Made by a program: the position numbers and the translations under genes. A stretch of 64,000 nucleotides of DNA, taken from NCBI GenBank assembly GCA_029237695.1, contig JAQRGA010000042.1:2046001-2110000 (forward strand). Direction: 5' to 3'. The first letter of the stretch is position 1. The number at the start of each line of letters is the position of its first letter. Shown here piece by piece: positions 28,471 through 37,288 of this stretch. Below the pieces are notes generated by a model. It searched no databases and had not been told where the DNA came from. It was given only the letters and a program-made list of their open reading frames with translations. This stretch comes from Conchocele bisecta (Eukaryota > Mollusca > Bivalvia > Lucinida > Thyasiridae).

Positions 28471-31400
28471 ATGGGTAAAAAAGTTACTATTACCGGAAAT
28501 ACTGCTGCTGCACATGTAGCATACGCTTTTAGTGAAGTCGCAGCAATCTATCCAATAACACCATCATCAGACATGGGTGAACTAGCTGATACATGGGCAA
28601 GTGAAGGATTAAAGAACATTTTCGGAACGAAAGTTGAAGTTGTTGAAATGCAATCAGAAGCTGGTGCTGCTGGTGCTGTACACGGTGCTTTAAGTGCCGG
28701 TTCACTAACAACTACTTTTACAGCATCTCAAGGCTTATTGTTAATGATCCCCAATATGTATAAAATAGCTGGCGAAATGCTTCCTACAGTATTTCATGTT
28801 TCAGCTAGATCATTAGCATGTCAATCACTTTCTATTTTTGGTGACCATTCAGATGTTATGGGCTGTAGAAGTACAGGTTTTGCCATTATAGGTGCAGGAT
28901 CAATCCAGGAAGAAATGGATCTTGCAATAGTAAGTCATCTTAGTACATTGAAATCACAGGTTCCTTTCCTCTCTTTCTTTGACGGATTCCGTACTTCGCA
29001 CGAAATACAGAAAATCGAAGAAGTAAACTATGAAACAATTAATGAATTAGTTGAAGAAAAATATATTAGACAGTTTCGTGACAGAGCTATGCGTCCTGAA
29101 AAACCAATTGTTAAAACTGCTGCACAAAATCCTGACGTATATTTTCAAGGTCGTGAAACAGTTAATAAATATTATACTGCTGTTCCCGGTATCGTTCAGG
29201 AATATATGGATAAAGTTGCCAAAAAAATTGGTCGTCAATATCATTTATTTGATTATGTCGGTGCTGCTGATGCAGAAAAAGTTATTGTTGCTATCGGTTC
29301 AGGTTGCGATACTATTGATGAAACAGTTGAATACCTTACTTCTAAAGGCGAAAAAGTCGGAGCTGTCAAAGTCAGGCTTTATAGACCTTTCTCAGTAAAA
29401 GCTTTTACTGATGCTATTCCGTCAACTGCTAAAACAGTAATTGCTCTTGACAAAACAAAAGAACCAGGTTCAATTGGCGAACCTCTTTATATGGACGTTG
29501 CATTAGCTCTTGCTGATACTAATGTTAAAATTATCGGCGGTCGTTATGGATTATCAAGTAAAGAATTCACACCTTCAATGGTTAAAGCTATCTTTGACCA
29601 TGCTGGCGGTGCCTGTACCCATAACTTCACAGTAGGCATTAATGATGATGTTAGTAATCTTTCACTTACAGTTAAAGATATAATTAATACCGAACCTGAA
29701 GATGTAATCGGCTGTATGTTCTGGGGACTTGGTTCTGACGGAACAGTTGGTGCCAATAAAAACTCTATCAAAATAATTGGTGACAACACTGATATGAATG
29801 CTCAGGGTTACTTTGTATATGACTCAAAGAAATCTTACGGTATCACAGTTTCTCATTTACGTTTTGGTAAAAGCAAAATAAGAAGCCCTTATCTAATAGT
29901 AAATCCTAGCTTTGTAGCTTGTCATAATCCTGCTTATATCGGACGTTACGATATGCTTAACGGTATAAAAGAAGGCGGAATTTTCCTTCTTAACTCAGAA
30001 ATTAACAACTCAGAGGTTTTCGATCACTTAACACGTGATATGCAGGAAATAATCATCAATAAAAAAATCAAATTATATAATATTGATGCCCTTAAAATTT
30101 CTGAGAAATCTGGCTTAGGTGCAAGAATAAATACTGTTATGCAGACTGCTTTCTTCAAAATTTCAGGAATACTTCCTGCAGATGAAGCAATTGAATTAAT
30201 CAAAAAATCTATTAAGAAAACATATAGTAGACTTGGTGAAGATATTATTAATATGAACTGCAGATGCGTAGATAAAGCTTCAGAAGCTTTAACTCAAATC
30301 AAAGTTCCTCCAATAATTACAAAATCATTTGTACCTCCTAAACTGATAGCTGACGATGCATCTGATTTTGCAAAAGGAGTTGTCAATGCAGTACTCCATT
30401 TAAAAGGTGATGATATTCCAGTTTCAAAAATGAGTTTTGATGGGAAAATTCCGACAGCTACAGCAAAACTTGAAAAACGTTGTATTGCACCACGTGTTCC
30501 AACATGGATTGCTGAAAAATGTATTCAATGCAATCAATGCGTTAACTCATGCCCACATGCAGTAATAAGGGCAAAACAGATTGATCCTGCATTACTTAAA
30601 GATGCTCCTAAAACATTTAACACACTGCTTTCTAAAACTGAGAATGATAAAAAGTTAGAATACAGACTTCAGATTTATTCCGATGACTGTACAGGCTGCG
30701 GTGTCTGTGTAGAAACATGTCCAGTAAAAGGCAAAGCATTAAAATTCTCAACACTTGCAAAAGAACATACCGATGGTGCAAAAGCCAATTACACATTCTT
30801 TGATAATCTCCCTGAAAATGTATTGGACGGTGTCGCAGAAACATCACTTAAAGGTGCTATGTTCAAACAACCTCTTTTCGAATTCTCAGGTGCATGTGCA
30901 GGCTGCGGAGAAACTCCATACGTTAGACTTATGTCACAACTCTTCGGAGAACGCATAATTGCGGCTAATGCCACAGGTTGTTCTTCAGTTTATAATGGAA
31001 CATTTCCAACAGTACCATTCTGCCAGGCAGAAGATGGACGCGGACCAGCATGGGCTAACTCCCTATTCGAAGATAATGCAGAATATGGTTTTGGTATGCG
31101 TCTTGCTGTTGACAGTAATAGAATACAATTGAAGCTTAATGTTGACAAAATATTAAATTCAAATTCAGAGTGCTGCTTATATGTTAAAGATGTATTAGCA
31201 AATGCTGTTGCACAGTGGGATAATACAGATTCTTCAGCTAATGATGCCCAAAATGCTGTAAAAGCAATACTTCCAAAAGCTATTGAAAGCAGTAAATCAT
31301 GCTGTCCTGAAAATACTGCCGCTTTTGAAAAAATACAGGAACTGCAGGACTACTTTATAGACAAGAGTATTTGGATAATAGGTGGTGACGGCTGGGCCAA

Positions 31401-31995
31401 TGATATTGGTTTTGGCGGCTTAGACCATGTTGTTTCATCAGGTAGAGATGTTAATATTCTTGTTCTTGATACAGAAGTATATTCAAATACTGGTGGACAG
31501 GCTTCAAAAGCTACTCCGATTGCTGCAGTTGCTAAGTTTGCTAATGCAGGAATGCGTCATACTAAGAAAAATTTAGGTTTTATGTGCATGATTTATGGTG
31601 ATGTTTATGTTGCATCTATTGCATTAGGTGCAAATCGTAACCAGACATTAAAAGCATTTCAGGAAGCAGAAGCTTATAAAGGGGCATCAATCATCATAGC
31701 TTACTCTCCATGTGTTGCTCATGGTATCAATATGATGAAAACTCAGACAGAGCAAAAAAGAGCTGTTGAGTGCGGTTACTGGCCTTTATTCAGATATAAT
31801 CCAAATTTGGCAAAACCTTATATTTGGGAAACTAAAAAACCTAATGGTAACTTTCAGGAATTTATCAGAAGTGAACGTCGTTACACCGCATTATTAGAAA
31901 CAGCTCCAAATGAAGCTGAAAGACTCTTCAAAGAAGCTGAAGAAGATGCAATGAAGCGTTTCAATTTTTTCAAAAATCTTGGAGCAATTATATAA
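28471..31995 (+). CDS. nifJ: Pyruvate:ferredoxin (flavodoxin) oxidoreductase, single-chain
   Basis: It oxidises pyruvate with CoA to acetyl-CoA and CO2, reducing ferredoxin; it is oxygen-sensitive and central to anaerobic metabolism. All domains are fused in 1174 residues. Domain I begins AYPITPSS-like (AIYPITPSSDMGELAD), with YGDHSDVM-like FGDHSDVMGCRSTG following. Two 4Fe-4S ferredoxin motifs sit at about 684 (CIQCNQCVNSCP) and 739 (CTGCGVCVETCP). The proximal cluster starts CAGCGETPYVR (about 810), and the thiamine site GGDGWANDIGFGGLDHV lies near 970. A strong terminator follows. Confidence 0.97.
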   Translation: MGKKVTITGNTAAAHVAYAFSEVAAIYPITPSSDMGELADTWASEGLKNIFGTKVEVVEMQSEAGAAGAVHGALSAGSLTTTFTASQGLLLMIPNMYKIAGEMLPTVFHVSARSLACQSLSIFGDHSDVMGCRSTGFAIIGAGSIQEEMDLAIVSHLSTLKSQVPFLSFFDGFRTSHEIQKIEEVNYETINELVEEKYIRQFRDRAMRPEKPIVKTAAQNPDVYFQGRETVNKYYTAVPGIVQEYMDKVAKKIGRQYHLFDYVGAADAEKVIVAIGSGCDTIDETVEYLTSKGEKVGAVKVRLYRPFSVKAFTDAIPSTAKTVIALDKTKEPGSIGEPLYMDVALALADTNVKIIGGRYGLSSKEFTPSMVKAIFDHAGGACTHNFTVGINDDVSNLSLTVKDIINTEPEDVIGCMFWGLGSDGTVGANKNSIKIIGDNTDMNAQGYFVYDSKKSYGITVSHLRFGKSKIRSPYLIVNPSFVACHNPAYIGRYDMLNGIKEGGIFLLNSEINNSEVFDHLTRDMQEIIINKKIKLYNIDALKISEKSGLGARINTVMQTAFFKISGILPADEAIELIKKSIKKTYSRLGEDIINMNCRCVDKASEALTQIKVPPIITKSFVPPKLIADDASDFAKGVVNAVLHLKGDDIPVSKMSFDGKIPTATAKLEKRCIAPRVPTWIAEKCIQCNQCVNSCPHAVIRAKQIDPALLKDAPKTFNTLLSKTENDKKLEYRLQIYSDDCTGCGVCVETCPVKGKALKFSTLAKEHTDGAKANYTFFDNLPENVLDGVAETSLKGAMFKQPLFEFSGACAGCGETPYVRLMSQLFGERIIAANATGCSSVYNGTFPTVPFCQAEDGRGPAWANSLFEDNAEYGFGMRLAVDSNRIQLKLNVDKILNSNSECCLYVKDVLANAVAQWDNTDSSANDAQNAVKAILPKAIESSKSCCPENTAAFEKIQELQDYFIDKSIWIIGGDGWANDIGFGGLDHVVSSGRDVNILVLDTEVYSNTGGQASKATPIAAVAKFANAGMRHTKKNLGFMCMIYGDVYVASIALGANRNQTLKAFQEAEAYKGASIIIAYSPCVAHGINMMKTQTEQKRAVECGYWPLFRYNPNLAKPYIWETKKPNGNFQEFIRSERRYTALLETAPNEAERLFKEAEEDAMKRFNFFKNLGAII

Positions 31996-32026
31996 TAACA
32001 AAATATTGTTATTGAGTAAATAATCC

Positions 32027-32057
32027 AGCTCTCTGTTATTTTGCAGAGAGCTTTTTT
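32027..32057 (+). terminator. Rho-independent terminator after PFOR
   Basis: AGCTCTCTG and CAGAGAGCT make a perfect nine-base-pair stem with an eight-base loop, followed by TTTTTC. It is 31 bases past the stop codon. Confidence 0.92.
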
Positions 32058-32214
32058 CATGCATAAAATCTCAAATATTGTATTACTGAATGACCAACTA
32101 ATTCTTCATTGTTCACAGATAAAATTTAAAAAATAAAAAAAGTCATATACAAATTTTTCAATTCTATAATATACTAGATTAGCATAATTGAATTTTATTT
32201 AAGGATGATTTTTT

Positions 32215-32694
32215 ATGAAAAATTTAAAGCTCATATCTACAATGTTATCTATTTTAGCAGCAGCCTTTATTATTACCAGTTGTGCTACATCTAACAATAA
32301 TATTAAGGCAGACAAAAAAAAAGTTGCTGAAATAAAAATTCCACCTACTCCAAATATTGAGGATTGTAAAAATTATATTACTGCTGGAAAAATGATGCTA
32401 CAAAGTTTACTAAAAGGATTAGAAACTAATAATTATGCTATATTTACTAGAGACTTCACACCTGAAGCAAAAAAATTCTTTGATAAAGAAAAATTTACTC
32501 AGGCAGATAAAGCGTTGAAAGAAAAACTCGGCAAATTCAAAGGCAAAGAATTCTTCGGAGAATATAAAAAAGGTAAATTTCATATTCTTCTCTGGAAAGC
32601 ACACTACAATAAAACTACTGATGATATAATTTTGCAAATGTATGTAAAAAAAGTAAATAATACTTATAAAATAGCAGCATTTCTGCCAAAATAA
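32215..32694 (+). CDS. Lipoprotein with DUF3887-like domain
   Basis: A 159-residue secreted lipoprotein. The N-terminus is a signal peptide with lipobox IITSC, so Cys23 or so would be lipidated and the protein anchored in a membrane. The mature part reads as a small NTF2/DUF3887-like domain: a helical segment YAIFTRDFTPEAKKFF followed by strands FHILLWKAHY and ILQMYVKKVNNTYKIAAF. No catalytic residues are known for this fold class. AAGGATG before the ATG is the ribosome binding site. It stands alone. Confidence 0.72.
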   Translation: MKNLKLISTMLSILAAAFIITSCATSNNNIKADKKKVAEIKIPPTPNIEDCKNYITAGKMMLQSLLKGLETNNYAIFTRDFTPEAKKFFDKEKFTQADKALKEKLGKFKGKEFFGEYKKGKFHILLWKAHYNKTTDDIILQMYVKKVNNTYKIAAFLPK

Positions 32695-32756
32695 TAAATC
32701 CACTAAAATTGATATATAAAACTAAAAACCTACCATTATTTTAAAAAAGGCTTTCT

Positions 32757-32969
32757 TTAAACTAACTCTAGGCAATTTTTTGAAAACTCAAAAATTTTTT
32801 CTAAAAATAACTCTACTAATTCAGGATAAAATTGAATTTCTCTTTTTTTGACTAAATATCATGATATTTCTGATAAATTTAAGGTTCTTTTATAAGATCT
32901 TTTTATATACAATACATCAAAAACATCAACCATTGAAATAATAGGAGCTGATATTGAAATATTTTTACC
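32757..32969 (-). pseudogene. Relic of an HD-GYP phosphodiesterase domain
   Basis: One frame with a single internal TGA reads GKNISISAPIISMVDVFDVL, then KRSYKRTLNLSEIS, then FYPELVELFLEKI. This aligns by eye with the second half of HD-GYP domains (IPxxARIVxVADVFDALTSxRPYK...FDPxLVxxFL). These enzymes degrade cyclic di-GMP. The HD and GYP parts that should precede it are not readable upstream, so most of the gene has eroded or been deleted. Confidence 0.62.
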
Positions 32970-33504
32970 CTTTAGCTACATATATAAAATATCTACTCAG
33001 ATCCTACAATGATTGTTTTACTATTTTCCTAAGTATTAATAGTAAAATTAAAGTAACAAAGTCTATTAAAATCTATTTTTAATTTAAAATTATCAAACTA
33101 CATATAAATATGATTCCCATTATTCAGGTTTAGAAGATATATATTACAGGATAATATGTCATGACTTTAATCTACATAAAAAATGGTTTCTAAAAAAATA
33201 CCATGTCTAAATGAATTCAATATTGAATTAAGTTCTACTATATACATACCTTTTATTTGTAAATAACACTCCTTAAATTACCTTATTTGAGACAATAGAA
33301 TTTGTTAAATCACTACCAAGAATTTTATTCACATTACAAAATTTGGGATAATATTTTTCTGCATTTTTTATAGTACTTATACATCTTTGAAGATCTTCAC
33401 AAGCTTCTACTTATTCAATTCTCAATGCTACAGATACTATAAAATAGTATTGTATTAACAGAGTGATAATTATGAAAAAAATTCTTTTAAAACTTCATAT
33501 AGTT
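32970..33504. other. Eroded intergenic stretch
   Basis: No intact gene. A 45-codon open stretch on the minus strand (about 33265-33420, containing EACEDLQRCISTIKNAEKYY) looks like former coding DNA of unknown identity. It may belong to the HD-GYP relic or to another gene. Confidence 0.3.
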
Positions 33505-34109
33505 TTAGAAATTTAAATTTTGAAGTGCCAATCTTATAATATTTTCACTATTCAGTTCTTTCTCGCTTAATTCGCTACTTACTTCTTTTATAATTTTGCC
33601 ATATCCTCTTTAAAGCCTAACTGTATCAGTGCAAGCATTGCCGCCTCAGCCTGTTTATTAAGAGATTTAGAAATAGCCACATGACCGTAGGCAGGTTCGA
33701 GGAAATTGTATGTATTTTATCTTTTAATTCTATAACCACTCTTTCTGAAGATTTTTTTCCCAGACCATTAATTTTGGTTATAGTCTTGATATCTGAACTA
33801 GCTATTGCCTCACATAGAGAGTTTATATTTGAACTGCTTAATATTTTTAAAGCAAGCTTAGAACCTTATACCTGTAACAGTAGTAAGAAGCTTAAATAGT
33901 TCTCTTTCCTCCAAAGTTGCAAATCTATATAGAATAATTGCATCTTCTCTAACATAGTGAAATATCTTAAGTGTTACCTTTTTACCTTCTTGCGGCAATT
34001 GATCATATGTACTGAAAGAGATTACTATTTTATACCCTATTCCATTAACGTCAATAATTACATCAGTGAAAGTAATAGTATCAACGATTTCAGTCATTTT
34101 TGCTATCAT
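33505..34109 (-). pseudogene. ruvA: Frameshifted ruvA (Holliday junction DNA helicase subunit)
   Basis: The N-terminal OB-fold is intact from MIAKMTEIVDTI to FKLLTTVTGI (33870-34109). One extra base near 33866 shifts the frame. The helix-hairpin-helix domain then continues as GSKLALKILSSSNINSL and ITKINGLGKKSSERVVIELK. A second shift lies in the linker near 33680, after which domain III reads KQAEAAMLALIQLGFKEDM. A third near 33595 is followed by the natural end LALQNLNF and TAA at 33505. The total length of about 200 codons is that of RuvA. RuvA loads RuvB on Holliday junctions, so the product is lost unless another copy exists. Confidence 0.92.
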
Positions 34110-34651
34110 ATTATACCTGTTCTATGCAGTTAGAATCTATTCATTTATATCTAATATACTTGCCACAATAAATAAAATTTATATTGAGGGTACAAATAAT
34201 TCCATGATATATGATTATAGCCTGTAGTAATCATCCGTCCATTAGAACATTGAAGAGTTATAAAAATTAACTTTTGTAAAATATTTACACTTCAGAATAA
34301 ATATTCATGAATAAACATGTTGTTCGATTTTAAACCTAAATAAAAAAATTATGTAAAAATTTTCACCCGTATTTAATATATAGCCAATGCAGTCTACTCG
34401 ATGCAAAAAGGCTACTTGGTAAATGAGAAAACAATTCTGAACAATTCTGAACAATTCTGAATTGTATTTATAATTCGGGTATTAAATGGATAAATGAATT
34501 ATTTTAATGACGTAGTTTTCTCTATTCAAAAGTGATATAATTATAATTGTTTTAAAGTTATCAGGCTAAAAGTTTTTAAGGTTAAATAATACTATGAATT
34601 AATATAAAAAATAATCTTGAATTTACATGCGGTGCAGGAATCTTTTCTATT
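34110..34651. other. 542-bp gene-free stretch
   Basis: No gene or recognisable relic. It holds the 10-bp tandem repeat at 34431-34463. Confidence 0.4.
34431..34463. repeat. 10-bp tandem repeat
   Basis: ACAATTCTGA occurs three times head to tail (34431-34460), followed by ATT. It lies in non-coding DNA about 190 bases before the phosphatase gene. Confidence 0.9.
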
Positions 34652-36877
34652 ATGAAAAAAAAGAAAGAAAGAAAAGTTAGATTAATTTTTGCTTATATTG
34701 TGGGTGTATCCCTAATATTAATACTTCTGATATTTTTATTAGGGTTCAGCTCAATAAACTCTTTGATATTAGGGTTCAGCTCAATAAACTCTTTGATCTC
34801 ATTAGGTCATTATGCAGAAAAAACAAATAAAAAAAATATACAAAATGAGACATATAAGTTAATTTTAGAAAATACTGAAGTACTTAGTAAAAATATTAAT
34901 TCTATATTCTCTGATACTCAAAATTTAGCTTCAATTTTATCAAAACTAACAATTCATTATATGCAGCAGCCAAATGCGTTGGATATGATATCAATCCATT
35001 CTGCTAAAAATTTAAAAATCGAAAAAATAAATGATTATTATATCTGTAAAAATAAAATTACAAATACGTTTTTCTGCTATTGGGGGAACAAATCTGTAAT
35101 GCCTAAAAAAATAAGTGATATAGCAAAGTCCTCTACATATAACATGAAATTAGTTGGTCTTATTAAAAAACGATATCCGATGTATCAATCTGTTTGGATA
35201 AATAATTTAAAATATAACTTCTATATAAAATCGCCTATTTCACTAAAAGAGTTAAAAAAAACACCTAAAGCTCTTAATTATACATTTTTTAAAAAATTAT
35301 ATAAAACTGCAGCAAATAATCTTAAAAATAGTCAAAAAAATAAAGCCGTTTGGACAAAGCCAATATCAGAGGAACTAGATAAAAATATAAAAATAGGTGT
35401 ACAATATCCTATTTATGATACTGGTAATACCCTAATAGGATATTCAGGAATTAATATAAACCTCAATATTTTATTTAAATCTATATTTTCTTCTAAATTA
35501 ACATACCGAACAAGAGAAGCAAGAAAGTCGTGGAGTCCATTTCTACTTATGAGTGATACAACAATTGTATCTTTACCTAATTATTTATATGAACCTTTTG
35601 GTCTTTCCAATAAATCAAAAAAAAATAATATAAGATATAATTATAAGGCTAAATTTACAGATTCAAAAAAACTCCTTATCCTAAAATTATTCCAAAAATT
35701 TAAAACAATGGATCGTGGTATTCTTGAAATTAAAATCGATAATAAAAAATATCTCATTGCTTTCAGTAAACTACCAATTAATAATTGGATCTTTGGTTTT
35801 ATCATAAACTCAGAACAACTTTATAACGGAATAGCGTCAACTAGCTTAAAAACTCAAAATATTATTAACAGTCAAATTACCAGATTCATAGGCATTTCAG
35901 TAATATTTCTTTTTATTGCAATAATAGTTTCTGTTCTATTTTTTAAACTGTTGGTATCATCACCTCTGATTGAGTTAAAAAATGTTATAAGTAAAATTGG
36001 AAAAGGTGTTTTTAATACTCAGTTCAAAGCAAGAGGAATAACAGAACTGCTAGAGCTATCCAAAGGCATTAAACTTCTTGGAGAGGAACTTACTAAATTT
36101 ACTAATAATATTAAGGATGAAGCCCAAAAACGACAGACGGTATCAACAGAGTTAAATATTGCCGCAAAAATTCAACTATCAATTTTACCAGCAATTAAAG
36201 CAAAATTTCTGCGGAAAAAATTTAAACTTGATGCAAGATTACTTCCATCAAAAATTATTTCAGGAGATTTTTATGATTTTTTCTATGTCAATAAAGATAC
36301 TTTAGTTCTAATATTGGCAGATGTTTCTGGCAAAGGTATCTCCTCTGCTTTCTTTATGAATATTTCAAAAGCAATGATTAAAACTGCAGCATTAAGAGAT
36401 AAATTCCATGATCCGGGAAGAATTTTAGACAGAGTAAATAGAGAAATTTCCAAAGATAATGAAGCTTGTATGTTCTTAACAATGTATCTGATTTTTTATG
36501 ATCTGAATACGGGAGTTCTTACATATTCAAATGCAGGTCACCATGACATAATAAAAACAGATATAAAAGGTAATATTTCCTATTTTGGCTCACTTGGTGA
36601 CCCTGCTTTATGCATAAATCCTACGAGAAAGTATAAAGTTACTCAAACAACACTAAATAAAGGCGAAACAATAGTTTTATATACAGATGGTATTTCGGAA
36701 GCTATTGATCCTGATAATGAAGAATTTGGCGAAGATAGAATTGCAGAAATTATCAGTAAAAACTGTACAAAATCACCAAAAGCTATAAATACAAAAATAT
36801 TAAAAGATGTTATCAAATTTGAGCACGGAGAAAGATTTGATGATATAACACTCCTAACGTTAATAAGAAAAAAATAA
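34652..36877 (+). CDS. RsbU/SpoIIE-type PP2C phosphatase with extracellular sensor
   Basis: A 741-residue membrane receptor. A first helix (about 10-48) and second helix (about 410-435) flank a Cache-like sensor domain. A HAMP segment (SSPLIELKNVISKIGKGVF) and a short coiled coil follow. The PP2C-type SpoIIE domain (about 505-741) has GDFYDFFYV, ILADVSGKGISSAFFM, NAGHHDII, YTDGISEAID and DDITLLTL, so the metal ligands are kept. Such proteins dephosphorylate anti-anti-sigma factors in partner-switching control. No rsbV/rsbW partners are near. A 30-bp duplication lies in the first helix. Confidence 0.88.
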   Translation: MKKKKERKVRLIFAYIVGVSLILILLIFLLGFSSINSLILGFSSINSLISLGHYAEKTNKKNIQNETYKLILENTEVLSKNINSIFSDTQNLASILSKLTIHYMQQPNALDMISIHSAKNLKIEKINDYYICKNKITNTFFCYWGNKSVMPKKISDIAKSSTYNMKLVGLIKKRYPMYQSVWINNLKYNFYIKSPISLKELKKTPKALNYTFFKKLYKTAANNLKNSQKNKAVWTKPISEELDKNIKIGVQYPIYDTGNTLIGYSGININLNILFKSIFSSKLTYRTREARKSWSPFLLMSDTTIVSLPNYLYEPFGLSNKSKKNNIRYNYKAKFTDSKKLLILKLFQKFKTMDRGILEIKIDNKKYLIAFSKLPINNWIFGFIINSEQLYNGIASTSLKTQNIINSQITRFIGISVIFLFIAIIVSVLFFKLLVSSPLIELKNVISKIGKGVFNTQFKARGITELLELSKGIKLLGEELTKFTNNIKDEAQKRQTVSTELNIAAKIQLSILPAIKAKFLRKKFKLDARLLPSKIISGDFYDFFYVNKDTLVLILADVSGKGISSAFFMNISKAMIKTAALRDKFHDPGRILDRVNREISKDNEACMFLTMYLIFYDLNTGVLTYSNAGHHDIIKTDIKGNISYFGSLGDPALCINPTRKYKVTQTTLNKGETIVLYTDGISEAIDPDNEEFGEDRIAEIISKNCTKSPKAINTKILKDVIKFEHGERFDDITLLTLIRKK
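34741..34800. repeat. 30-bp in-frame tandem duplication inside a membrane helix
   Basis: AGGGTTCAGCTCAATAAACT plus CTTTGAT and three more bases is repeated at 34741-34770 and 34771-34800, differing only in the last bases. It encodes LGFSSINSLI twice at the end of the first helix of the phosphatase. Confidence 0.92.
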
Positions 36878-36998
36878 TTCTTATCTAACTCATCTTATAT
36901 AAAATTAGCTTTTAAATGTAAACACATATAGAGTGCCTTTAGAAAGTTTACACACTTAGATGGAAAGTTTTCATTTGAGACTCTCTCCCTGTAAGTTT

Positions 36999-37249
36999 TT
37001 ATTCTACCGTTTTTTTATCAACTGTGAATCTAGCTTTTCCAAGACGCTTCTAGAATAGAAGAAGACCATCTATATCCCATGTAATTATCTTTATTTTGCT
37101 CCTTTTCCCAGTAAGAAAGATAAAATATGTTCAATTAGAAGTTTATTTAGAAATTTCTGCTCTACAATGCAGAAAAACTATTCAAAGCTACTGTTCATGT
37201 GAATAGCTTTTCTGTAAGAATAGATCTTATGGAAGCCAATATTCGGCAT
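36999..37249 (-). mobile_element. Relic of IS66 orf2 (TnpB)
   Basis: A single frame with two TAG codons reads GFHKIYSYRKAIHMNSSF, then KRSKIKIITWDIDGLLLF and KRLGKARF. This matches IS66 TnpB (initial VKIYL...PxDMRKSFDGL, then RGKRxDxIKxLxWDxDGxxLxxKRLExGRF). The accessory protein has no defined catalytic role but is required by IS66. No terminal repeats or orf1/orf3 were found beside it. Confidence 0.72.
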
Positions 37250-37288
37250 ATAGCTCTACAAAGAACATTAATTACTTTTTTATCTCTT

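Noticed and set aside
33681..33899. A 72-codon plus-strand frame as a gene
   Set aside because: It is antisense to the ruvA relic, which is a far better explanation; no ribosome binding site or recognisable product.
34110..34400. ruvC relic upstream of ruvA
   Set aside because: I translated the minus strand in all frames by eye over this stretch and saw no RuvC motif.
34431..34463. CRISPR-like array
   Set aside because: The units are 10 bases and directly adjacent, without spacers, and no cas genes are near.
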